DNA from: Cerioporus squamosus
Taxonomy: Eukaryota > Basidiomycota > Agaricomycetes > Polyporales > Polyporaceae
Reading direction: 5' to 3'
NCBI GenBank assembly: GCA_022592435.1
Contig: JABYQS010000902.1
Coordinates: forward strand, 1 to 11,474
DNA: 11,474 nucleotides
Shown one piece after another: positions 1-6,877 of this stretch. The notes under the pieces are model-generated. The model was not told the DNA's origin, did not search any database, and saw nothing but the letters and a program-made list of their open reading frames with translations. A program made the position numbers and the translations under genes. Within the stretch, counting starts at the first letter, position 1. Each line of letters starts with the position of its first letter.

Positions 1-572
1 GCGTGGTGAGCGGTGGGCGTTATGTGAGAAGAAGGCCTGCGAGCGCATTGACACCGACCATAGCGGGTCATCACCGGGCGCGAGCGGTGTACGCAGACAC
101 CGGCGATGATGGATACCGGGGATTGAATTAGATGTGCGGTACGAAGGCGAAGATATGGTCGCCGATGAGAGCGACGTAGGTGCATCTTGAGGCCTGAGGC
201 CTGATGTTTGAAGTCCATTGGGAGAAGCCCTTGGCGTGAGTCTGCGAGCCTCACACAGCGGGCGAGCACGACAGAGGTAGTATCAAGAAGTTAGAGATGA
301 GAGGCTAGAAGACACAGTATGAGCGATAGATACACAGCAGTCGTCAGATCGTATTGCAAGAGTCCGTCCGTTCCGAATCATGGAACCAAGTCGTGAGCTA
401 CACCCGCCATTCGTAAGCAAGCAAGCAATCTGTGGCACGGTACGGAAGAACTGTCAGCACGCCACCAGGAGCCCGACAGGAAGACTGAGTACATTACCAT
501 ATATCCTCTCTTTCATCCCCCCGCCCGCAATCGTCCGCCCGCCCCTCTCACAACCCCACGACTTCCAGCGCA
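1..572. other. no supported gene; weak frame off left edge
   Basis: I see no gene here that I can defend. On the minus strand one frame stays open from a TGA near 288 to the left edge. It reads as a Ser/Pro/Thr-rich, low-complexity peptide, and there is a possible acceptor (CGCAG) near 241-245. That could be an internal exon of a gene lying mostly to the left of the window. A second minus frame is also open over much of the same stretch, so openness alone proves little. The plus-strand frame 380-673 is Pro/Ser/Arg-rich with no recognisable domain and overlaps the 3' end of the minus-strand gene. The right part (about 480-572) probably contains the 3' UTR of that gene. Confidence 0.3.
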
Positions 573-1685
573 CTAATGCATCGGCGGAGAACCCGCGTCC
601 TTCGACTTGCTTGGCCCATCAAAGTCCGCGAATGGATCGTCGAACTTCGTCACCTCCGAGTCATTGTCCTTGAAGTCCCTGTCCTTCGCGCCCATCCCCA
701 CCCCGTAACCCATGTCCGCGGGAGGCGGCCCGGGGGGCGGAGCACGACGGTTGGTACGGCCCCCGTTCGGGTTTGCATATGTCGGGACATAGCCCGGCGT
801 CGTACGGGCGGTTGTAGTGCTCGGGGAACGCCCCAGGACCAGCGGGCGCACGCTGCACGTTCGCCGCGGACGTGGGGTCCCGGGCTTGGTGGTAGTACGC
901 CCAGGAGATGATCGTGAAGAATATTGAGAAGACTGAGGTAGGCGCGGGGCTGTCAGTACGCAGCAAAGGATGGCGGGGACCTGGACGTACGGATCTCGAA
1001 GATGAGGAAGATGATCTCGTTGAGGGAGTCGCGACTCCAGGCGTTCGAGCAGACTGCGCGGTCCTGGGTAAGCCAACCGGGACAAGCACTATGGAGACGG
1101 ACAGCAGAAACGCACATTCCACAGCCTCATCGTGGTTGAGCTGTCCTTGACATGAGGTCCCCAGATGCCGAACCTCTGGAATGAAAAGTTGAAGGCACTG
1201 CGCCCACGCTAGGACCAGTGTGATCACTCACGAATTCGACACCTTCTCCCTGTGTTACCTTCTCGCACTCATCCAGGAGCCCATTCTGGGCAGAAGCACG
1301 CCGCATGAACAAAGGGAGATACGGTCGATGTACGAAACGCTCACCTTGAATGCGAAGTGTATGACAACCCGCAGGAAGCCCGCCCCGACGACCAGCACCG
1401 AAGCTACCGTAGACAGTATCGCGTATATCCGTATGAGAGCCAGTCGTTGCTGTGCAGCCATCACGTCAGGGAGTGCTGCGCGAGGATGCAGACGTGCAGA
1501 CGTACCGTGGCCGCAGCAATCACACCAAACACCTCAATGACACACGCAGCGGTGTATATGACACCAAATACGATGTCAAAGACGGCGAACTTCGGCTGTC
1601 CATTCTCCTTGTCCTCGTTGATGTCTTGGAAGGAGGGGATCTGGGTGACATTGGTGTATCCTTGAGTTATGCTCCGATAGATTCG
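573..1685 (-). CDS. four-helix membrane protein of unknown function (N-terminus unresolved, frameshift near C-terminus)
   Basis: Exons in transcript order are 1685-1506, 1449-1345, 1285-1232, 1175-1116, 1063-991 and 932-573. The introns are 52-59 nt, all GT-AG, and phases agree throughout. The order is a loop containing QGYTNVTQIPSF, a helix (FAVFDIVFGVIYTAACVIEV), a second helix (ALIRIYAILSTVASVLVVGA...), a large polar loop with two Cys-bearing motifs (LLDEC and VCSNAWSRDS), and a last helix (IFLIFEILFSIFFTIISW). A cytosolic tail follows, with DPTSAAN, a Pro-rich APPPGPPP and an acidic end (FDDPFADFDG), closing at TAG 575-573. The tail only reads through if one base is dropped near 791-805. 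Tetraspan proteins of this shape are common uncharacterised fungal proteins, and a role is unknown. An N-terminal helix probably lies upstream of 1685 (see the next entry). Confidence 0.68.
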
Positions 1686-1916
1686 CTGGGAATATCACGG
1701 GAGACTTACAGCCCTACGCAACGGACGCGTCCCAGGATGAATATCCAAGTCTACAGACGAGCAAGGAAAGACTCACCAGATGAGTGCCCATATAGCAACC
1801 AAACTCCCAACTTGAAGACCGTCAAATTCGGCTGCGTACTTCGAGTGGCTCACGAGTAAGTACTCACTGACGATGACCACCGGTCGTAGACTGTTTCCAT
1901 ACACACGATTGACCAT
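1686..1916 (-). other. probable 5' exon(s) of the membrane-protein gene, structure unresolved
   Basis: On the minus strand an ATG at 1916-1914 opens a frame ending in a hydrophobic run (VGSLVAIWALIW) directly before a strong donor (GTGAGT, 1776-1771). The best acceptor upstream of the supported exons is TTCCCAG at 1692-1686. The phases do not match: the hydrophobic frame ends in phase 2 and the next exon needs phase 0. A different frame over the same bases (LTVFKLGVWLLYG) could splice in phase to an acceptor at 1661, but it has no upstream ATG before a stop. A segment reading TWIFILGRV at about 1750-1724 is also hydrophobic. Either an indel or an unusual splice pattern hides the true first transmembrane segment. 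No start codon is assigned. Confidence 0.35.
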
Positions 1917-2192
1917 CCTATACGTCGGCGGACGGTCTGATGCTATTCAAGGTGGTCTGCGTTAGATCCGTTGCTTCAGCGAACGAACAACCCGAGCTCA
2001 CGTCGTAGCGGCGGTGGCCGAGTACTCATGGTGGCGAGAAGCAAGTGTTGGGTGTTAATGGGATGTCGTTCACGAGAGCTCTCCTTGTTAGAGTTCGAAT
2101 GCGCAGCACAAGGGATGCAATACCACAGTCAAATAGACAGGCTGCGGCGAAGGCGGTGAGGGAGGCCGTGCAAGATGACAGTACTAGAACAG

Positions 2193-2216
2193 CCTGAGTC
2201 GACCTGAGTCGACTCT
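2193..2216. repeat. tandem 10-bp duplication with GTCGAC palindrome
   Basis: CCTGAGTCGA occurs twice back to back (2193-2202 and 2203-2212). The second copy runs into the palindrome GAGTCGACTC (2207-2216). TGAGTC is the half-site core bound by Gcn4/AP-1 type bZIP factors. The full TGASTCA site is not present, so a regulatory role is only a suggestion. It lies about 280 nt upstream of the candidate ATG of the minus-strand membrane-protein gene. Confidence 0.4.
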
Positions 2217-2384
2217 GCGCACAATACTATGGGCGCCTGCGGGCAACTCCCAACCACCTCCTCCGATCCACCAACCACAGTATGTGCAGATCTTGAACTG
2301 TCTATAGCTGCCGTCGCTGGGACGGGAATATGGAAGAAAGTGATCACAGACATAGCCCGGGGTAGAAGGGTTGGTCCTGGGTGG

Positions 2385-2391
2385 AAAAAAA
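2385..2391 (-). terminator. RNA polymerase III terminator of tRNA-Ala
   Basis: Seven A residues on the plus strand give a run of seven T residues on the minus strand, 17 nt past the tRNA 3' end. Four or more Ts is the usual Pol III stop signal. Confidence 0.8.
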
Positions 2392-2408
2392 TATTCGGAA
2401 CGATTCAA

Positions 2409-2480
2409 TGGACATTCAGGGGATTGAACCCTGGACCTCACGCATGCGAAGCGTGCGCGCTACCACTGTGCCAAATGCCC
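2409..2480 (-). tRNA. tRNA-Ala (anticodon CGC)
   Basis: This is an intronless 72-nt tRNA on the minus strand. The acceptor stem GGGCATT pairs with AATGTCC and includes a G3-U70 wobble, the identity mark of alanine tRNAs. The anticodon arm is CACGC-TTCGCAT-GCGTG, which places CGC in the loop. The T arm is CAGGG-TTCAATC-CCCTG. The D stem GCAC/GCGC has one A-C mismatch at position 12-23. Discriminator A73 is present and CCA is not encoded, as expected in eukaryotes. CGC reads GCG alanine codons, which are frequent in the GC-rich genes around it. The internal promoter boxes and a T-run downstream complete a standard Pol III gene. It is transcribed away from the cyclophilin gene, 165 nt away. Confidence 0.96.
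2420..2473 (-). promoter_or_regulatory. internal Pol III promoter (A box and B box)
   Basis: The A box TGGCACAGTGG lies at 2473-2463 and the B box GGTTCAATCCC at 2430-2420 on the minus strand. Both are close to the TFIIIC consensus and sit inside the tRNA in the usual places. Confidence 0.85.
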
Positions 2481-2645
2481 ATGACTGTGTGACATTCAAC
2501 GTGGTATTGTCGCTTGACATTTGCCCTCTACTTAGTATACTACTGTAGCGGCCTAAGCGTAAGCAACAGGACTCTGTACATATGTCTCTCTGAGTCTCCC
2601 GCACCACTAGTTGAACTCATCCCATCTCCCGAGGCTCAATCTGCT
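2481..2645. promoter_or_regulatory. shared upstream region of tRNA-Ala and cyclophilin
   Basis: Only 165 nt separate the tRNA 5' end from the cyclophilin ATG, so the Pol II promoter and 5' UTR of the cyclophilin must lie here or overlap the tRNA. The only TATA-like element is within the 10-bp palindrome TAGTATACTA (2533-2542), about 104 nt before the ATG. No clear Inr or CCAAT box is seen. Confidence 0.4.
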
Positions 2646-3775
2646 ATGGGCATCCAAGCATACATCGATGTATTCATTGGACATAGGGAGGAGCATGCTC
2701 GTGCCCAAGCTGCATACGACGCGACCGCTGCACTGCTGACAAGAAATGCGGTTATCTATGGTCTGCCATCGTCGCCTTCAGACCTCTCTGAGGAGCAGCA
2801 GGAAATCCTGAAGGAACTCAATGTATATTCCTGCTTTCCATACTCCTTGCTGTCTGCTAAGGCTCCTCTCTCCCCGTCTTGGTCTTCGTGATGATGCGGC
2901 TCGGGCCAGAGTTCACTCCAGATGCGCTTCACGCCGCCGGCACCACTCCTCGCAGGCCGGTTGGTCTTCGAGCTGGACGACACGCAAGCCCTCTCAAAGA
3001 CCACGGCGAATTTCGTTGCGCTGTGTACAGGAGAGAAAGGCATGTGCAAGAACGCGCCGAACAAGAAGCTGCACTACCTGGATTGTCCGATACATAGGAT
3101 CGTGAAAGGCTTCGTCGCCCAAGGCGGCGATCTCACGCGTGGCGATGGCAGCGGTGGGGAGGTACGTCGTATTCCAATGTACAGCTCGTAATTGGCGGTA
3201 TATGCTGCACCTGGCGCATGCGTGTTCTCCGCCGTGTTGTCGGACCAGGAGTGTTCTGTCCCTGGCCTGCAGGTGATGCACATATCGGTCTACACAGACT
3301 TACCGATCCCAAGCAGCCGAGGTCGATTCGTAACCCTAAGGAGGCACGGTCGGGGCGGGGTCCTTGTTGTTCCTTGCGCCCTGCGATCGAGCTGGTTAAT
3401 GGAAGTCCGTGCAGGGCGGAGACATCGCCCTCATGCTGCAATATCATCTCATGCCGATACTGACCCCTACTCGCCTCCGGCACGTTCCAGTCCATATACG
3501 GAGGCAAGTTCAACGACGACAAAGCAGGCCTCAAGAAGAAGTTCGCCCGGGGCACGCTCGCGATGGCCAACTCGGGCAAGAACACGAACTCGTCGCAGTT
3601 CTTCGTGGTCCTCACCGACGACGAGGCGAAGCTCGCAAAGCTCAACGGGGAGTACGTTGCGTTTGGGGAGCTCAAGGAGGGCTGGGACGTGCTGGAGCGT
3701 CTGGACGCCGTCGGCGGAGGAGCGGACGGGAAGCCGACCATGCCTGTGTGGATTGGGGGATGCGGACGGCTATAG
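2646..3775 (+). CDS. cyclophilin-type peptidyl-prolyl cis-trans isomerase with N-terminal extension
   Basis: Exons are 2646-2822, 2922-3161 and 3491-3775, giving 233 aa with all junctions in phase 0. Residues 1-59 form a charged, helical extension (MGIQAYIDVFIG...). The cyclophilin domain fills about 66-233. Residues matching the CypA catalytic Arg55, Phe60 and Gln63 are R118, F123 and Q126 in HRIVKGFVAQGGD. The loop between C101 and C114 is the insertion typical of divergent-loop cyclophilins, where paired cysteines can be redox sensitive. The position of CypA Trp121, important for cyclosporin A binding, is K189, and that of His126 is Y194. No signal peptide or membrane segment is seen, so a cytosolic or nuclear folding catalyst is likely. 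Intron 2 is 329 nt, far longer than the other introns here. The N-terminal extension recalls PPIL6-like proteins, but that link is an inference. Confidence 0.92.
3162..3490 (+). other. 329-nt intron of the cyclophilin gene
   Basis: The donor is GTACGT, the acceptor GTTCCAG, and a CTGAC branch site lies at about 3460. The flanking exon ends GSGGE and SIYGGKF join exactly as in other cyclophilins, so all 329 nt are intronic. An internal CTGCAG|GTGATG at 3272/3273 juxtaposes an acceptor and a donor, as recursive splice sites do. I see no terminal repeats or target duplication that would show an inserted element. Confidence 0.75.
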
Positions 3776-4170
3776 GACATGCCCGACGTCGTAGATGGAG
3801 GTATGTCCTGCGGGTAACAGGCGAAATGAGCGTAGTGTGCGTGTTATATTCTCGCCAGGAACGGTGCGCGGCGCTTGGCTACTTGCCGTACGGTAAGCTC
3901 GTGGTCGGTAGTCGCTCACCTGAAGTGGGCTGTTTTTTGTCCAGGACACCTCGACAACACCCTAGGTGCGAGAAGATCGGTACGAGCACGTCACTTCGCG
4001 AGATGAACCACGCTCAAAGACCCGTCCCCAGGCCTCTTCAATGTACTACTTACGCAGTTGTCATCTGCTGAAGTGTGACTTCAGGTGACAGTTCGGACAG
4101 GCCCCGTCGAGGTATGTCATTGGCTCATCATAGTTTATACCAGCGCTTCAACGATTGAACATGCGGCTAG

Positions 4171-4390
4171 CTTCGACAGCCCTCGTTCCATATGTTGGCT
4201 AATGACGTGCTCCCAGTTCTCAACAACGCTCAACGATTGTCACGGACCTTACAAAATGATCGGCCGCAGTTACTCTTGGCGCACTCGAGCGGCATCGACC
4301 CGCCCAGTGAGGCCGCGAATCCATCCCTCGCTGTCGACGTCAACACCTCCCGCGACATTACCTTGGAACGCCTGACCACTGGAGCATTCA
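4171..4390 (+). other. possible unassigned coding exon ending at a splice donor
   Basis: From a TAG near 4168-4170, or from an ATG at 4192, one plus-strand frame reads as a plausible amphipathic protein (NDVLPVLNNAQRLSRTLQND). It stops being sensible exactly at A|GTGCGT (4391), the donor form used repeatedly in this window. Just upstream, ATG at about 4160 opens a short hydrophobic frame (MRLASTALVPYVG) that ends at once in another phase. I do not recognise the protein and could not find a convincing following exon. It may be a gene remnant, a small gene with undetected exons, or chance. Confidence 0.2.
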
Positions 4391-4653
4391 GTGCGTGTCC
4401 GTCGGGGCTCTGTGTATGGTTCAGCCCTGGCGCCTCAAGCAGGATGTCACTTTGACATGAGTCACCCGTCAGGAGAAGCGACCAGGGGTAGTAGGACACG
4501 CATGGCCGACGCTGTGAACCCCCACCAGACCCGTGAACTGGAGTGCTCGAGTTTGCGGAGGCCAGCGACAATTGCTCAGCTCATCAGTGCAGGTGACGGT
4601 CGTGCTCCCGATGACAGCTGTGATGAACTGACCATCGAACACTGTAGGTTGCG

Positions 4654-4660
4654 TATAAAT
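4654..4660 (+). promoter_or_regulatory. TATA-like box upstream of the phosphatase-like gene
   Basis: TATAAAT lies 94 nt before the ATG at 4748. This is a usual distance for a fungal core promoter with a short 5' leader and supports starting the protein at 4748. Confidence 0.45.
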
Positions 4661-4747
4661 GCGCATGCGTTTCAGAGGGGACTCGACGAACGTTTCCCAC
4701 TCGTCGCACGCACTCCCCTGCTCCATTGTCAGAGACCGGCAATTATC

Positions 4748-6344
4748 ATGGTGAACGTCAGCAGCCTTCTGGGAGTAGTCCTCCTTGCGCGTCACGGTGA
4801 TCGCCTGGAGTTCTTCCAAGACCCGTTCACATACAACCCCGCGGAGACCTTCCTAACTCCTCTCGGCAGTGTATGGCCCTCTCTCCATTCCTTTCAGCTC
4901 GTATACTGAATGTCGGCTATCATGCGCAGGTTCAAGAGCAGCAGCTCGGACAGTTCCTCCGCTCGACCTACCTCGACCCGGCCTCGCCCACGTTCATCAA
5001 TGGCGTGCAGACAGACGTCGCAGACATCACCCAGCTGATCGTCCGCGCGGATGCTGGTGGAGAAGGCTCCGTTATTCTGAACTCAGTTTATGGACTACTG
5101 CAGGGACTGTACCCGCCTACTCCGGACAACAACATCGCCTTAGCCAATGGGACCACCGTCGTTAGTCCTCTCGGCGGGTACCAGTATATCCCCGGTATGT
5201 CTGCCGATTGTATGCAGGCTCGCCTGACTTACAATGCTGGGTATCGTAGTCGAGAGCGTGGAGCTCAACGAAGATATATCACTCAACAGCTTCACGTCAT
5301 GCCCCGTACGTACAACTGCATACCACGATCGGCGTCGAAGCTTACGCGAGCCACACTTGATAGGCCTTCGATAACCACATCTCTGCGTTCTACTCTTCAG
5401 CGCCCTTCCTGGCGGAAGCCCAGCAGGCGCAGCCCTTCCTGCAGCAGTTGCAGCCTTTCCTTGACAATCGGTCTATCGACTTTACGAACATGGTGAGCTC
5501 TACCTTGTATGGCACATCGATTGCTTCGCTAACATCTCCGGCAGTTCAACGTAAGTGCTTTCTTCCTACTCCGCGATCGCAAGCGCAGAGCATGTCCGCA
5601 GATCTTTGATTTCGTGAACGTTCAATCCGTCCACAACGCCACGTTCCTGCATGAGCTCCCGGACACGTTCGCCGAACAAGCATACTTCTACGCGAACTTC
5701 CACGAGAGCGGCGTCTTCAGTGATTCCTCCCCAAGCGGCATCGGCAATAGTGCGTTTATCGCGCCATTCGCAACGCATTTTCGGTTGCTCATGAAATTGT
5801 ACCTGCTTAGTCGCCATCAGGACCATCCTTCCTTCGATCTTTACTTCGCTCACACGTATTGCAAACACGAGCGACACGATCAAGATCGCGCTGAACGAGA
5901 TTAGCTACAAGCCGTTCATCAGTTTATTCAATGTGACCGAGGCCACTGTAGCTGACCCTAACCTTGCGGGCATCGGTGCGTCAGTCCATCCCTGATTTTG
6001 ATGCAGTGGATCCTGACCGCCAACAGTCGACTACGCCTCGGTGGTCGCGCTCGAGTTGCATGCAGGCGACGGAACCGCTGAACCGACTGTGAATGCACGC
6101 TTCAAAAACGGAACCACCGACGCTTCCTTCCACGATTTGACTCTCTTTGGCGAGCGATCTGTACCTCTCTCGCAGTTCATCTCGACGCTAGCGGTCAGTT
6201 TCCTCTCTTCTCCCGTAACTCTGCCCTGGAAATTCAGTAGCTCACGCGCGCCATCGATCGCAGGGTTCTGCTGTGAACACGACGCAGCAATGGTGCATTC
6301 TTTGCAATCAGACGACGCTTCGCGGGTGTTCAGTATTCCAGTAG
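4748..6344 (+). CDS. histidine phosphatase superfamily protein (phosphoglycerate mutase-like, acid phosphatase clade)
   Basis: Nine exons (4748-4870, 4930-5194, 5250-5305, 5364-5492, 5545-5550, 5602-5749, 5811-5975, 6027-6193, 6264-6344) join in phase to 379 aa. R15-H16-G17-D18-R19 is the superfamily's phosphate-binding and nucleophile-His motif, and R80 in IVRADAGGEG matches the second conserved Arg of histidine acid phosphatases. Where animal acid phosphatases have the proton-donor His-Asp, this protein seems to read Y275-K276 (EISYKPFISLF), so activity may be altered or lost. At least seven N-glycosylation sequons (NGT, NAT, NTS, NVT, NTT, NQT) and four Cys near the end (WCILCNQ, GCS and one earlier) suggest a lumenal or extracellular fold, yet no cleavable signal precedes RHG. 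Exon 5 is a 6-nt microexon (Phe-Asn). The model ends at TAG 6342-6344, and a C-terminal membrane anchor is not seen. The substrate is unknown. Confidence 0.9.
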
Positions 6345-6877
6345 CAAAATCATGCCCGATCCGTACCTCATCAGCGTAGCAATGGCAAATGCCCGGGTGA
6401 ACCCCGCGGCACTGTTCAGTGTCAACACACACTTGATCGCAGCCTCAGTCCATGCGTCCAAGGAGTGGGCCGAGAAATGTCGCCCGACGCGGAGCGACGC
6501 TACGTCCTTGCGACACGCCTTGCGTAATGCTTTCGCAGTCCGCACAATAGGCGATGACAAGTGGCCAAGCGAAACCAGCATAAAGGTAATGTGCGCCCCG
6601 TTTCCGCTGTCACTGACGAGCGCACGACGGTCCAGCCCTACAGATCCGCCGGTCAGCACGCCGCCACCAAGGACGGACGGACCATATTCGTGTCGGTGCT
6701 TGGCCGCGTCTGTCGCGAGCACGAGAACGACAAGGCTGTATGGTATCATCGTCTCCTCCATGGAGCATCAGGGGTGTGACGGCTCTGCAGCGGCGCAGCC
6801 TCCGACCGTGTCTAGATGCGTACGGTGGTCGCCATATAACCAGGTGCGTCTGCAACCTAGCTTGACTCGCTAGCACC
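6345..6877. other. intergenic region between phosphatase-like gene and P450, with two overlapping open frames
   Basis: No recognised gene lies here. The plus strand has an intron-free 173-codon frame (6352-6873) and the minus strand a 143-codon frame (6761-6330). The minus frame begins with a hydrophobic run (IPYSLVVLVLATDAA) that could act as a signal peptide, and its 3' end overlaps the phosphatase-like gene by 15 nt. The plus frame is rich in Ser/Thr/Arg and lacks a domain. At most one can be real, and both may be chance openness in GC-rich DNA. The P450 promoter must lie in the right part (TATA-like box 6834-6839). Confidence 0.35.
6834..6839 (+). promoter_or_regulatory. TATA-like box upstream of the P450
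   Basis: ATATAA lies about 40 nt before the P450 ATG at 6878, which sits in a good context (CACCATGG). The spacing implies a very short 5' leader, so this could also be chance. Confidence 0.35.

Larger units (their letters stand above)
1917..2408. other. intergenic region between membrane-protein gene and tRNA-Ala
   Basis: I see no gene here. The region should hold the promoter and 5' UTR of the minus-strand membrane-protein gene and the 3' flank of the tRNA. It contains a tandem duplication of a 10-mer (2193-2212) and a T-run terminator for the tRNA, both listed separately. Several short frames exist on both strands, but none has domain-like composition or splice signals. Confidence 0.5.
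3776..4747. other. long intergenic region between cyclophilin and phosphatase-like gene
   Basis: This should hold the 3' UTR of the cyclophilin and the promoter of the phosphatase-like gene. A CCAAT box in reverse (ATTGG) lies near 4120 and a TATA-like box at 4654-4660. A possible short coding exon at about 4171-4390 is listed separately. An open frame from 4391 continues in phase into the phosphatase-like ORF. Its composition is unremarkable and it contains the TATA-like box, so I do not treat it as coding. Confidence 0.45.

Noticed and set aside
573..911. Plus-strand frame opposite the membrane-protein tail
   Set aside because: It is Arg-rich shadow coding opposite a Pro/Gly/Asp-rich tail that has clear family-like composition on the minus strand.
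3329..3342. Telomere-like TAACCCTAA in the cyclophilin intron
   Set aside because: There is a single copy with no array, so it is chance.
3192..3794. Long plus-strand open frames across the cyclophilin intron and last exon
   Set aside because: They are shadows. The cyclophilin frame is fixed by conserved motifs and by clean splice sites at 3161/3491.
4391..4747. In-frame N-terminal extension of the phosphatase-like protein
   Set aside because: The frame is open, but its composition is not domain-like, it spans a TATA-like box, and relatives start shortly before the RHG motif. ATG 4748 is preferred.
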